Below, in pieces: positions 16,916 to 26,283 of a stretch of DNA of 64,000 nucleotides. Location of the stretch: NCBI RefSeq assembly GCF_031191545.1, contig NZ_CP133472.1, forward strand, positions 2,294,001 through 2,358,000, read 5' to 3'. Below the pieces are notes generated by a model. That model was not told where the DNA came from and ran no database searches. It was given only the letters and a program-made list of their open reading frames with translations. Every line of letters starts with the position of its first letter. Position 1 is the stretch's first letter. Source of the stretch: Schaalia odontolytica. Its GTDB lineage: Bacteria > Actinomycetota > Actinomycetes > Actinomycetales > Actinomycetaceae. The position numbers and the translations under genes are program-made.

Positions 16916-17197
16916 TCAGAACGCCCGGATGACGGGGTTCCACTCGCGAATGAGACGCGCCTGGATGACCTCGGCGACGTAGAAGGGATCCTCGTTGAGG
17001 ATCCGCTCGACGTCGGCTTCGCTCTCGGCGTTGATGAGGATCAGCGCGCCGGGGATCTCGCCAACGAGGGGGCCGGAGGCGATGTTGATCCCCTGTTCGA
17101 GCAGGCCGGAGAGGAACGCGCGGTGCGTTGGGCGTACCTCGTCCATCGTCTCGGTCATCGAGGGGTTGTAGACGTATTCGACTGCGTAGAATGCCAT
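16916..17197 (-). CDS. YciI family protein
   Basis: This is a 93-residue protein of the YCII (dimeric alpha-beta barrel) family. It has the pattern MAFYAVEYVYN, then RPTHRAFLSGLLEQGINIASGP with the conserved His, then GALILINAESEADVERILNEDPFYVAEV. Members are small dimeric proteins of mostly unknown function, proposed to be enzymes because of a conserved His-Asp pair. The start is taken at ATG 17197, where homology begins. An in-frame ATG at 17218 would add seven residues and has AGGGCGG close upstream. The gene is alone on the minus strand between the ATPase and uvrA. Nothing shows its substrate. Confidence 0.82.
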   Translation of the reverse strand: MAFYAVEYVYNPSMTETMDEVRPTHRAFLSGLLEQGINIASGPLVGEIPGALILINAESEADVERILNEDPFYVAEVIQARLIREWNPVIRAF

Positions 17198-17254
17198 ACG
17201 CACAACACTAGCCCCCATCCGCCCTTTTGCCTAGGGGACGGCTAGGATCGAGGG

Positions 17255-20125
17255 GTGCATGACAAGCTAATCATCCAGGGTGCCCGCGAACACAACCTCA
17301 AGGACGTGAACCTCGAGCTGCCCCGCGACTCCATGATCGTTTTCACCGGCCTGTCGGGATCCGGGAAGTCCTCCCTCGCCTTCGACACGATCTTCGCCGA
17401 GGGACAGCGCCGCTACGTCGAGTCCCTCTCGTCCTACGCCCGCCAGTTCCTCGGACAGATGGACAAGCCGGACGTGGACTTCATCGAAGGCCTGTCGCCC
17501 GCGGTCTCCATCGACCAGAAGTCGACGTCGCGCAACCCGCGTTCGACGGTGGGCACGATCACGGAGATCCACGACTACCTGCGCCTACTCTACGCCCGCG
17601 CCGGCGTCGCTCACTGCCCGGAATGCGGGGCTCGGATTCAGGCGCAGACACCCCAGCAGATCGTCGACCGTGTGCGCACGATGGACGAGGGTACGCGCTT
17701 TCAGGTCCTGTCTCCGGTCGTACGTGGCCGCAAGGGCGAGTACCAGGACCTCATCGACGAGCTTCGCTCAGAGGGCTACACGCGAGCGATTATCGACGAC
17801 GAGATGGTTCGCCTCGAGAACGCTCCCAAGCTCGAGAAGAAGCTCAAGCACACCATCGAGGTTGTCGTCGACCGTCTCGTCGTGCGTGAGGGCATGCGCC
17901 AGCGCCTCACCGACTCCGTCGAGACCGCCCTGCGCCTGTCCGACGGCCTCGTCGTCATCGACTGCGTCGACCTGGACGCCGACGATCCCGAGCGTCGACG
18001 CCGCTTCTCCGAAAAACGTGCGTGCCCCAACGATCACCCCCTGATGCTCGACGAGATCGAGCCCCGTACCTTCTCCTTCAACGCCCCCTACGGTGCCTGC
18101 CCGGACTGCTCGGGACTGGGCTTCCGCCTCGAGGTTGACCCCGAGCTGGTCGTGCCCGACGAGGAGCTTTCCCTCGCCGACGGTGCCGTCATTGTCTGGA
18201 ACTCGAACTTCAAGTACCACAAGAAGCTCCTCGAATCCCTCTCCAAGGAGCTGGGCTTTGCGATGGGCACACCCTGGAAATCCCTGCCGAAGAAGGTCAA
18301 GGACGCCGTGTTGTACGGCAAGGACTACGAGGTCACGGTCAAGTTCCGTAACCGATGGGGGCGCGAACGCTCCTACACGACGGGCTTCGAGGGCGCGGTC
18401 AAGTACATTGAGCGCAAGCGCGAGGAGACCGAGTCCACCGCCGTGACCGAAAAGCTCGACTCCTACATGCGCGAGATCCCGTGCCCGACGTGCCACGGTG
18501 CCCGCCTGCGCCCGGAGGTACTGGCCGTGCGCATCGGCGATAAATCGATCGCCGAGCTCTCCGACATGTCTATCGCGGATGCGCGCGCCTTCCTCGCCGA
18601 CGTCGAGCTCGAGCAGCGCGCACGCTCGATCGCCGCGCCGATCCTCACCGAGATCGAGGCTCGTCTCGCCTTTCTCGTTGACGTTGGACTCACCTACCTG
18701 ACGCTGTCGCGCGGTGCCGGCACCCTGTCGGGTGGCGAGGCACAGCGTATCCGCCTGGCCACGCAGATCGGCTCCGGCCTCGTCGGCGTCCTCTACGTCC
18801 TTGACGAGCCGTCGATCGGCCTGCACCAGCGCGACAACCGCAAGCTCATCGCCACGCTCGAGCGCCTTCGAGACCTCGGCAACACACTTATCGTTGTCGA
18901 GCACGACGAGGAGACGATGGAGGCCGCCGACTGGATCGTCGACATTGGACCCGGTGCGGGAGAAACCGGCGGCTGGGTCGTACACTCGGGTCCGCTGTCT
19001 GAGCTGCTCACCAACCGCAAGTCGCTGACCGGCCAGTACCTGTCTGGCAAGCGCCGTATCGTCCTGCCCCCGACCCGCCGGCCAATCGATAAGAAACGCG
19101 TCGTCACAGTTAAGGGCGCGCGCGAAAACAACCTGAAGAATGTCGATGTCTCCTTCCCTCTGGGCGTCCTCACGGCCGTGACCGGGGTCTCCGGATCGGG
19201 CAAGTCCACCCTCGTCAACGGGATTCTCTACCGCACCCTGGCCTCGCGCCTCAACGGAGCACGCATGGTGCCCGGACGTCACCGCACGATCACGGGCATC
19301 GAACAGCTCGACAAGGTCGTACACGTGGACCAGAGCCCGATCGGCCGAACACCCCGCTCCAACCCGGCGACCTACACGGGCGTATGGGACCAGATCCGTA
19401 AACTCTTCGCCGAGACGCAGGAGGCGAAGGTGCGTGGCTACGGCCCGGGCCGTTTCTCCTTCAACGTCAAGGGTGGGCGCTGCGAGTCCTGCAAGGGCGA
19501 CGGCACCTTGAAGATCGAGATGAACTTCCTGCCTGACGTGTACGTGCCCTGCGAGGTCTGCCACGGCGCCCGCTACAACCGTGAGACACTCGAGGTTGAG
19601 TACAAGGGCAAGACCGTCGCTGACGTGCTCAATATGCCGATCGCGGAGGCCGCACAGTTCTTCGCGCCGATCTCGCGCATCGCCCGCCACCTCAACACTC
19701 TCGTCGAGGTCGGACTGGGATACGTCCGTCTTGGCCAGAGCGCGACGACCCTGTCGGGTGGCGAGGCTCAGCGCGTGAAGCTGGCCTCCGAGCTGCAGCG
19801 ACGCTCGACCGGCCGCACGGTCTACGTGCTCGACGAGCCCACGACGGGCCTGCACTCCGAGGACATCCGCAAGCTGCTCCTGGTCCTCCAGTCACTCGCT
19901 GACAAGGGCAACACCGTGATCGTCATTGAGCACAACCTTGACGTCATCAAGAGCGCCGACTGGATCATCGACATGGGTCCGGAGGGTGGCGCCGGCGGCG
20001 GCACGGTCGTCGCGCAGGGGACGCCCGAAGAAGTCGCCACGGTCAAGGAATCCTTCACCGGCCAATACCTCGCAGAGGTCCTTGCGAAGGAGGCCGAGCG
20101 AGACACCGCCAATGGTCAGAAGTGA
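17255..20125 (+). CDS. uvrA: UvrABC system protein A (excinuclease subunit A)
   Basis: UvrA is the dimeric ABC-type ATPase that finds bulky DNA lesions and loads UvrB. The 956-residue product has two ABC units. The first Walker A is [16 protein letters not shown] near residue 35 and the second is [16 protein letters not shown] near 645. Both signature motifs read LSGGEAQR. Zinc-binding Cys pairs are visible at [27 protein letters not shown] and CESCKGDG...CEVCHGARY. The start is GTG 17255 ([16 protein letters not shown]). Its stop codon overlaps an alternative start of the next membrane gene. Together with uvrB and uvrC this window holds the whole nucleotide excision set. Confidence 0.98.
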   Translation: MHDKLIIQGAREHNLKDVNLELPRDSMIVFTGLSGSGKSSLAFDTIFAEGQRRYVESLSSYARQFLGQMDKPDVDFIEGLSPAVSIDQKSTSRNPRSTVGTITEIHDYLRLLYARAGVAHCPECGARIQAQTPQQIVDRVRTMDEGTRFQVLSPVVRGRKGEYQDLIDELRSEGYTRAIIDDEMVRLENAPKLEKKLKHTIEVVVDRLVVREGMRQRLTDSVETALRLSDGLVVIDCVDLDADDPERRRRFSEKRACPNDHPLMLDEIEPRTFSFNAPYGACPDCSGLGFRLEVDPELVVPDEELSLADGAVIVWNSNFKYHKKLLESLSKELGFAMGTPWKSLPKKVKDAVLYGKDYEVTVKFRNRWGRERSYTTGFEGAVKYIERKREETESTAVTEKLDSYMREIPCPTCHGARLRPEVLAVRIGDKSIAELSDMSIADARAFLADVELEQRARSIAAPILTEIEARLAFLVDVGLTYLTLSRGAGTLSGGEAQRIRLATQIGSGLVGVLYVLDEPSIGLHQRDNRKLIATLERLRDLGNTLIVVEHDEETMEAADWIVDIGPGAGETGGWVVHSGPLSELLTNRKSLTGQYLSGKRRIVLPPTRRPIDKKRVVTVKGARENNLKNVDVSFPLGVLTAVTGVSGSGKSTLVNGILYRTLASRLNGARMVPGRHRTITGIEQLDKVVHVDQSPIGRTPRSNPATYTGVWDQIRKLFAETQEAKVRGYGPGRFSFNVKGGRCESCKGDGTLKIEMNFLPDVYVPCEVCHGARYNRETLEVEYKGKTVADVLNMPIAEAAQFFAPISRIARHLNTLVEVGLGYVRLGQSATTLSGGEAQRVKLASELQRRSTGRTVYVLDEPTTGLHSEDIRKLLLVLQSLADKGNTVIVIEHNLDVIKSADWIIDMGPEGGAGGGTVVAQGTPEEVATVKESFTGQYLAEVLAKEAERDTANGQK

Positions 20126-20133
20126 AGGTTAGT

Positions 20134-20631
20134 ATGTATCTCACGACTCCCGCATACGGTCTGTACGGCTTTTACTACTTCTGGCCCGCATGGCTCCACC
20201 TCGTCGTGGTCGCGCTCATGGTGGTGTCCGGCGGCTTAACTCTCAAGGCACTCGTTGCCCGAAGCGCCGGTCGGCCCCGGGTCTACGGCTTGGGCTGCGG
20301 TTTCGTCGCTAGTCTCGGTAACCTGTGCCTGAGCGTGCTGGCCCATGCCGAGGCTCGCCACGTGTGGCAGCTCGGAACGGTCATCGTGATTTATGCGGTC
20401 GTCGCCGTCTTCCTGGTCGCGACCCTCGTGTCCCTGTGGCGCGCGGGGTCCCGCGGCTTCGGGTGGTCGCGTGCCTTTCACCTGTTGCTGACGGTTGGCG
20501 TGGCCGTGTTCGCCGCCCTCGAAATCGCGCGGCGTATGCTTTTCTGGATTCCGCTGCCTGTCTGGGGAGCGATCTTCCTGCTCGCTGTCTTCGCAGCCTT
20601 TGTCCTGGGACGTAACACCGCCCCCGAATGA
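20134..20631 (+). CDS. Small integral membrane protein of unknown function
   Basis: I do not recognise a named family. The product is about 165 aa and begins MYLTTPAYGLYGFYYFWP. It has five to six hydrophobic segments, near residues 12-35, 52-72, 80-105, 115-135 and 140-160. The loops are short and basic, and there is no signal peptide cleavage site or catalytic motif. ATG 20134 is preferred because GAAGG lies 5 bases upstream. GTG 20122 is the alternative and would overlap the uvrA stop as GTGA. Either way it is tightly coupled to uvrA, probably as the distal gene of one message. A hairpin downstream separates it from the convergent acyl-CoA ligases. Confidence 0.72.
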   Translation: MYLTTPAYGLYGFYYFWPAWLHLVVVALMVVSGGLTLKALVARSAGRPRVYGLGCGFVASLGNLCLSVLAHAEARHVWQLGTVIVIYAVVAVFLVATLVSLWRAGSRGFGWSRAFHLLLTVGVAVFAALEIARRMLFWIPLPVWGAIFLLAVFAAFVLGRNTAPE

Positions 20632-20653
20632 GCGCTCCAGAACGGGAGGTGCG

Positions 20654-20695
20654 AAGCGGCCCCCACCTCACTTGTGAACGAGGCGGTGGCCGCTT
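20654..20695 (+). terminator. Imperfect hairpin between convergent genes
   Basis: An imperfect 16-bp stem (20654-20669 with 20680-20695, a few mismatches) lies between the uvrA-linked membrane gene and the end of the minus-strand acyl-CoA ligase. It may end both transcripts. Confidence 0.5.
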
Positions 20696-20726
20696 GGTCT
20701 GTGAGACAAGAGCGGGAGAACCCGGG

Positions 20727-22643
20727 TTACTCCTGGTTCTTCGCGGCCTCACCCGACGCGTACAGGGCCTCAACCTCGTCGGCGTAGTCGGCCAGGACAC
20801 GGCGACGCTTGAGCTTCAGCGAGGGAGTCATGTAACCGTTCTCCACGGTGAACGCCGCATTGACAATGCGGTAGCGGCGGATAGACTCGGCGCGCGAGAC
20901 GGCCTTGTTGGCCCGAGCGATCGCCTTCTCGAGCGAGTCGCGTACCTCGGGCAGATTCGCGGCTTGCGCCGCGTCGACGACGGGCAGGCCGTGCGTCGAG
21001 AGCCACTCGGGCAGCATCTCCGTGTCGAGCGCGATAAGCGCGCCGATATAGGGGCGGTTGTCACCGACCACGATGATGTTCGCGATGAGAGGGTGTGTTG
21101 ACAGGGACTCTTCGAGGATCTCGGGGGAGACGTTCTTTCCCCCCGCAGTGACGATGAGTTCCTTCTTGCGCCCCGTGATGCGCAGGTGGCCACGGTCGTC
21201 GATGGAGGCGAGGTCACCTGTCTTGAACCAGCCGTCAACGTAGGCCTCGGACGTCGCTTCCGGCAGGTTGTGGTAGCCCTTCGATACGGAAATGCCCTGA
21301 ACGAGCAACTCGCCGTCGGGGGCGATCTTCATGCGGTTGCCGGGCCAGGGGAAGCCCACCGAGTCCGGTGGGAAATCCTGCGGGGTCTCCACGGAGATCG
21401 GGCCGGTCGTCTCAGACAGGCCGTAGCCCTGTAGGAGCGTGATACCCAGACCGCGATAGAAATTCGCCAGGTCGAGAGCCAGAGGAGCGCCACCGGAGAT
21501 GATGGTGTGCAGGTTCGGGCCCAGGATTGCGCGCACCTTCGACAGGACGAGGGCGTCGGCGATGCGGCCACGCAGCCTGAGCACTGTGGATGGCCCGGGG
21601 GAGGGCATCGCGGAGGCGTCGGGGATGGGCGTCGTGTCGGGTCCGGGGCCCGCGACGGCGGACTCGGGTAGCGGAGAGTCCACGTAGGCGCTGGCCTTGG
21701 ACAGGGCGCGCGCCTGCTTGGCGGCCCACGAGAACATGCGGCCTTTCATGCCGCCACCGGCCTTCGCGGCGGCAGCGTTGTAGACCTTTTCCATGACGCG
21801 CGGTACCACGAGGAGCATCGTCGGCTTGAAGGTCGCGATGTCGTCGACGAGGTTGCGGGTGTCGGGGGAGAAAGCGGTGACTCCCTGCCCGGCGAGCAGG
21901 CAGTACATGACGAATCGTGCGAGCACGTGAGCGACAGGCAGGAAGAGTAGGGAGCGCGATTTTGGGTCGTTAATGAGCAGGGGAAGGAAGTCGTAGGCCT
22001 GCAGCATGGGCGAGATAAAGTTGCCGTGCGTGAGGACGACACCCTTGGGCATGCCGGTGGTTCCCGAGGTGTAAATGACCGTTGCCTCGTCGCTGAGCTT
22101 GACGGCATCGGTACGCTCGCGCACCTGCTCGACCGTCACTCCCTGTGCGGCGCCCGTCAGGACGCGCTGCGCGCCGCGGTCAAGGGAGAGAATGTGGCGC
22201 ACGCTTTCGGTGCGCACGGACTCGACCAGCTCGGCCTGCTGCGTCGTCGCAGTGATGACGATGCGCACGTCGGCGTCGGCCAGGATGTGCGCGATCTGCG
22301 ACGCAGAATCCGTTTCGTAGATGGGTACGGTGACCGCGCCGCAGGACAGCGCCGCCACATCGATGAGCGCCCACTCATACGAGGTCGGGGCCAGGATCGC
22401 CAGGTGGTCGCCGGGCTCAAGCCCGATGCCAATGAGGCCACGCGCGATCGAGTCGACCTCGCCGAGGAATGTCTCCATGGTGACACTACGCCATGCGCCG
22501 ACGTTGGAGCGGCGTTCAATCGCGACCTGCCCGGGGTGAGTTGCTACACGCTGGTGGAGCATCTTGGGCAGGTTCATATCCTCGGTGGCTTCTCGCGTTG
22601 CGATGGACTCCCATGAGCCATCCGCGAGCCTGCGTACCGTCAT
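20727..22643 (-). CDS. Long-chain fatty acid CoA ligase (AMP-forming), FadD15-like, copy 1
   Basis: This is an acyl-adenylate enzyme that activates fatty acids to acyl-CoA. The AMP-binding motif reads VIYTSGTTGMPKGVVLTHGN. The A5 motif is GYGLSETTGPI, A7 is WFKTGDLASIDDRGHLRITG, and A8 runs into RKKELIVTAGGKNVSPE. It is 638 aa, close to the family norm for membrane-associated long-chain ligases. Between residues about 320 and 360 it has a Pro/Ser/Ala-rich insert (PLPESAVAGPGPDTTP and following) that the neighbouring copy lacks. The start is ATG 22643 with AAGGAC upstream. It is 46 bases downstream of the second copy, likely in the same transcript. Substrate chain length cannot be read from sequence. 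Confidence 0.92.
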   Translation of the reverse strand: MTVRRLADGSWESIATREATEDMNLPKMLHQRVATHPGQVAIERRSNVGAWRSVTMETFLGEVDSIARGLIGIGLEPGDHLAILAPTSYEWALIDVAALSCGAVTVPIYETDSASQIAHILADADVRIVITATTQQAELVESVRTESVRHILSLDRGAQRVLTGAAQGVTVEQVRERTDAVKLSDEATVIYTSGTTGMPKGVVLTHGNFISPMLQAYDFLPLLINDPKSRSLLFLPVAHVLARFVMYCLLAGQGVTAFSPDTRNLVDDIATFKPTMLLVVPRVMEKVYNAAAAKAGGGMKGRMFSWAAKQARALSKASAYVDSPLPESAVAGPGPDTTPIPDASAMPSPGPSTVLRLRGRIADALVLSKVRAILGPNLHTIISGGAPLALDLANFYRGLGITLLQGYGLSETTGPISVETPQDFPPDSVGFPWPGNRMKIAPDGELLVQGISVSKGYHNLPEATSEAYVDGWFKTGDLASIDDRGHLRITGRKKELIVTAGGKNVSPEILEESLSTHPLIANIIVVGDNRPYIGALIALDTEMLPEWLSTHGLPVVDAAQAANLPEVRDSLEKAIARANKAVSRAESIRRYRIVNAAFTVENGYMTPSLKLKRRRVLADYADEVEALYASGEAAKNQE

Positions 22644-22689
22644 TGCGGTCCTTTCGTGGGGTGGGCGTTGTGTGCTGAGCGTGCTGAGA

Positions 22690-24555
22690 TCAGTTCTTCT
22701 TCAAGCGGCGGAAGAACCCGCCCTTCTTGGGCTCCTCGGCGGAGACCGGGCCGCCGTACAGGGCATCGACCTCGTAGGCGTAGTCGGTGATGACCTTGCG
22801 GCGGCGCAGTTTCATCGACGGCGTGACGTACCCGTTTTCGACGGTGAAGGTAGCGTCGATGATGCGGAACTTACGGATTGACTCGGCGCGGGAGACGGCC
22901 CTGTTGGCGCGTTCGACGGCCTTCTCGAGGGAGTCGCGCACGGCTGGCAGCTCGGCGGCTTCGGTAGGGGAGCACTGAGGCAGGCCGTGCTTGGTGAGCC
23001 AATCGGGCAGCATGTCGGCGTCAAGGGTGAACAGGGCTCCGACGTAGGGGCGCTGGTCGCCGACGACGATGACGTTGGCGATGAGCGGGTGCGTGGCCAG
23101 GGAGTCTTCGAGCACCTCGGGAGAGACATTCTTGCCGCCGGCGGTGACGATGAGTTCCTTCTTGCGGCCCGTGATGGTCAGCTGGCCCTTGCGGTCGATT
23201 GAACCCAGGTCACCCGTGTGGAACCACGTTCCGTCGGGCATGACCTCTGCGGTCTGTTCGGGGAGGTGGTAGTAGCCGGGCATGACGGACTGGCCGCGCA
23301 CGAGAATCTCGCCGTCCTTGGCGATCTTGATGAAGTTTCCGGGCAGGGGCAGGCCTACGCCGCCGACGGGATTCTTGCCGATGTGCTGGACTGCGATCGG
23401 GCCGGTCGTTTCTGACAGGCCGTAACCCTGGATGAGCGTGATACCCATACCGGCGTAGAAGTGAGCGAGGTCGGTGGCCAGGGGTGCGCCGCCCGAGACG
23501 ATGTAACGCAGGTTGGGGCCCAGGACGGAGCGGATCTTCTTGAGGACGAGCGCGTCGGCGATGCCGTGACGCATCTTCTTCAACATGCCGGGGCCGAAGG
23601 TCTTCTCGGAGGCCATGGAGAAGGTCCGTGCCTGCTTGGCGCTCCACGAGAACATGCGGCCCTTGAGGCCGCCGCCCGCCTTGGAGGATGCAGCGTTATA
23701 GACCTTTTCGAGGACGCGTGGCACGACGAGCAGCACGGAGGGCTTGAAGGCCTGGATGTCCGGCAGCAGGTTCTTGATGCTGGGGGAGAAGCCGAGTACG
23801 CCCTGGCCGGAGAGAATCACGTGCATGACGAGGCGCGCGAGGACGTGGGCAACGGGTAGGAAGAGGAGCAGGCGGGTCTCGGGGGAGTCGATGACCTCGC
23901 TGAGGATCTGGCGTGCGCCGAGCGCGGTGGCCACGAAGTTCGCGTGGGTGAGGGCTACGCCCTTGGGGTTCCCGGTCGTTCCCGAGGTGTAGATGATGGT
24001 GGCGATATCGGAGGAGGAGATGGCCGCTCGGCGCTGCTGGACGTTCTCGATGGTGATGCCGGTGGCGGCGCGGGCGATCAGGCGCTGGGCTCCGCGGTCG
24101 AAGGAATCCACCGACACGGTGTATTCGGGGGCGACGGAATGCACGAGTTCGGCCTGCTGGGTCGTGGCGGTGAAGACCCGGGTAACGTGGGCATCGGTGA
24201 GGATGTGCCGGATTTGGACGGCGGAGTCCGATTCGTAGATCGGGACGGTGATCGCGCCGATAGACAGGAGAGCGAGGTCCAGGAGAAGCCATTCGTACGA
24301 GGTCGGGGCGAGGATCGCGACCGCGTCTGCAGGCTGGACGCCAAGGCCGATGAGGCCGCAGGCTGTGTACTCGACCTGACGCTGAAGCTCGCTCGCGGTC
24401 AGTGAGCGGGTGGATCCGACGGAAGAGCGCTGTTCGACCGCAACCTGTCCGGGGTGCAGGAGCGCTCGCTTGGCGAGCATGTCGGGCACGATGTCGTGTT
24501 CGCCAACCTTGTAGGTTGGCTTGATCGTGTACGAGCCATCGCGCATCCGCTTCAT
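22690..24555 (-). CDS. Long-chain fatty acid CoA ligase (AMP-forming), FadD15-like, copy 2
   Basis: This is a paralog of the gene just downstream, 621 aa, with the same motifs: IIYTSGTTGNPKGVALTHAN, GYGLSETTGPIAV, WFHTGDLGSIDRKGQLTITG and RKKELIVTAGGKNVSPE. Similarity runs the whole length, so the pair arose by tandem duplication. The C-terminus ends in a basic tail (KKGGFFRRLKKN) that could touch the membrane; the other copy ends differently (ASGEAAKNQE). The start is ATG 24555 with a good GGAGG 5 bases upstream. It is first in a two-gene unit separated from glnA by a strong terminator. The role is fatty acid activation for lipid synthesis or turnover. Confidence 0.92.
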   Translation of the reverse strand: MKRMRDGSYTIKPTYKVGEHDIVPDMLAKRALLHPGQVAVEQRSSVGSTRSLTASELQRQVEYTACGLIGLGVQPADAVAILAPTSYEWLLLDLALLSIGAITVPIYESDSAVQIRHILTDAHVTRVFTATTQQAELVHSVAPEYTVSVDSFDRGAQRLIARAATGITIENVQQRRAAISSSDIATIIYTSGTTGNPKGVALTHANFVATALGARQILSEVIDSPETRLLLFLPVAHVLARLVMHVILSGQGVLGFSPSIKNLLPDIQAFKPSVLLVVPRVLEKVYNAASSKAGGGLKGRMFSWSAKQARTFSMASEKTFGPGMLKKMRHGIADALVLKKIRSVLGPNLRYIVSGGAPLATDLAHFYAGMGITLIQGYGLSETTGPIAVQHIGKNPVGGVGLPLPGNFIKIAKDGEILVRGQSVMPGYYHLPEQTAEVMPDGTWFHTGDLGSIDRKGQLTITGRKKELIVTAGGKNVSPEVLEDSLATHPLIANVIVVGDQRPYVGALFTLDADMLPDWLTKHGLPQCSPTEAAELPAVRDSLEKAVERANRAVSRAESIRKFRIIDATFTVENGYVTPSMKLRRRKVITDYAYEVDALYGGPVSAEEPKKGGFFRRLKKN

Positions 24556-24620
24556 CGTGTCCTCCGGGATATCGGTTCAAAGGCTGAACAACAGGTTCGA
24601 TGAGAGTCTACTGGGTATGT

Positions 24621-24656
24621 AGTGGCCCCCGCCCCTTAACCGGGGTGGGGGCCACT
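24621..24656 (-). terminator. Terminator of glnA
   Basis: A 15-bp stem with one G-T pair (AGTGGCCCCCGCCCC with GGGGTGGGGGCCACT, 6-base loop) lies just after the glnA stop on the minus strand. It separates glnA from the acyl-CoA ligase pair. Confidence 0.85.
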
Positions 24657-24670
24657 GAGTGACGACTAGA

Positions 24671-26095
24671 TCACAGGTCGTAGTACATCTGGTACTCGTA
24701 GGGGTGCGGGTAAGCGCGCATGGGGGCGACCTCGTTGGTCTCCTTGTACTCGAGCCACGTGTCGATGAGGTCCTGCGTGAAGACGTCGCCCTCAGTGAGG
24801 AACTCGTGGTCCTCGCGCAGCGCGTCGAGGGCAGCCTCGAGCGAGCTCGGCAGCTTCGCGATGTCCAGGTACTCGGTGGGGGGGAGCTCGTAGAGGTCCT
24901 TGTCGATCGGCGCAGCCGGCTCGATGCGGCGCTTGATGCCGTCGATGCCTGCCATCAGGCACGCGGAGAAAGCCAGGTAGGGGTTCGCACTCGGGTCCGG
25001 CACCCGGTACTCCACGCGCTTGGCCTTCGGGGACGTGCCCGTCACGGGGATGCGGATGCACGCGGAGCGGTTTCGCGCCGAGTACACGAGGTTGATCGGG
25101 GCCTCGAAGCCGGGAACGAGGCGTCGGAAGGAGTTCACCGACGGGTTTGTGAAGGCGAGGAGCGCGGGTGCGTGCTCGAGCAGCCCGCCGATGAACCAGC
25201 GGGCCGTGTCGGACAGGGAGCCGTAGCCGCGCTCGTCATAGAACAGGGGCTCGCCGTTCTTCCACAGCGAGATGTGCGTGTGCATGCCCGAGCCGTTGTC
25301 GCCGAACAGGGGCTTGGGCATGAAGGTCGCTGAATGCCCGAACTCGAGAGCGGAGTTCTTGATGACGTACTTGAACTTCATCATGTCGTCGGCCGCGGTC
25401 TGTAGGGTTGCGAAGCGGTAGTTGATCTCCTGCTGGCCGCCCGAACCGACCTCGTGGTGGGCGCGCTCGATAGTAAGGCCGACCTCCTCGAGGAGTCGGC
25501 TCATTTCGTCGCGCACGTCCGCGTACTTGTCGGCGGGGGAGACGGGGAAGTAGCCGCCCTTGATGGGCACCTTATAGCCCATGTTGCCGCCCTCCTCGAC
25601 GCGTCCGGTGTTCCAGTATGCCTCGGGGGAGTCGACGGAGAAGAAGGTGTTGTGCGGCGTGACCTGGTAGCGCACGTCGTCGAAGAGGTAGAACTCGGCC
25701 TCAGCACCAATGAAGCACTCATCGGCGATGCCGGTCGAACGCAGGTAGGCCTCGGCCTTTGCGGCCACTTGACGCGGGTCGCGGGAGAAAGGCTCGTCCG
25801 TGAAGGGGTCGACGATCGAGAAGTTGACGACGAGAGTCCTGCGATCACGGAAAGGATCTACGAAGGCGGAGGAGATGTCCGGGACGAGCTTCATGTCGGA
25901 CTCGTGGATGGCGGTGAAACCGCGCACCGAGGAGCCGTCGAACATGAGGCCGTCCGACAAAGCGGCGTCCAGGAATTCGCTCACCGGGATCGTAAAGTGC
26001 TGCTGAACACCGGGGACGTCGCAGAAGCGCACGTCGACGAGTTCAATGTTCTGCTCGGAGATAAAGTCTGCGACCTCTTGGGCGGAGGTGAACAT
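24671..26095 (-). CDS. glnA: Glutamine synthetase type I
   Basis: GlnA makes glutamine from glutamate, ammonia and ATP; it is the main ammonia-assimilating enzyme and forms a dodecamer. The 474-residue product shows the N-terminal latch motif [23 protein letters not shown], the Glu/His metal sites in [17 protein letters not shown], and the ATP region [15 protein letters not shown]402 in [10 protein letters not shown] is the conserved adenylylation Tyr, so activity is probably controlled by GlnE-type adenylylation. This fits the GSI-beta form. The start is ATG 26095, with AAGGA upstream and a promoter candidate just before it. It is a single-gene unit, divergent from uvrC. Adenylylation is inferred from the residue only. 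Confidence 0.97.
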   Translation of the reverse strand: MFTSAQEVADFISEQNIELVDVRFCDVPGVQQHFTIPVSEFLDAALSDGLMFDGSSVRGFTAIHESDMKLVPDISSAFVDPFRDRRTLVVNFSIVDPFTDEPFSRDPRQVAAKAEAYLRSTGIADECFIGAEAEFYLFDDVRYQVTPHNTFFSVDSPEAYWNTGRVEEGGNMGYKVPIKGGYFPVSPADKYADVRDEMSRLLEEVGLTIERAHHEVGSGGQQEINYRFATLQTAADDMMKFKYVIKNSALEFGHSATFMPKPLFGDNGSGMHTHISLWKNGEPLFYDERGYGSLSDTARWFIGGLLEHAPALLAFTNPSVNSFRRLVPGFEAPINLVYSARNRSACIRIPVTGTSPKAKRVEYRVPDPSANPYLAFSACLMAGIDGIKRRIEPAAPIDKDLYELPPTEYLDIAKLPSSLEAALDALREDHEFLTEGDVFTQDLIDTWLEYKETNEVAPMRAYPHPYEYQMYYDL

Positions 26096-26119
26096 GAACG
26101 TCCTTCTTTGCGGGAGTGA

Positions 26120-26148
26120 TATCTACTCAATGGTCAAGAATCGATCAA
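26120..26148 (-). promoter_or_regulatory. Candidate promoter of glnA
   Basis: On the minus strand TTGATC (26148-26143) and TAGATA (26125-26120) are 17 bases apart. The -10 box lies about 25 bases before the glnA ATG. I see no confident nitrogen-regulator site. Confidence 0.5.
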
Positions 26149-26283
26149 TTCGTAACCAAGTCCAGTATATGCCCACGGGTGGTGTCTGCGTGTGTTGGTT
26201 CTAGTTTTTGATGGATTCATGACATAGCGCACGCCCAAGGTGAGCGTCGGGCACTCCCTGCCCAGGCCTCGTACCCTGGGAAC

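Noticed and set aside
17768-19855. 695-aa minus-strand open frame inside uvrA
   Set aside because: It is antisense to uvrA, whose motifs are intact throughout; the long frame is a by-product of GC-rich third positions.
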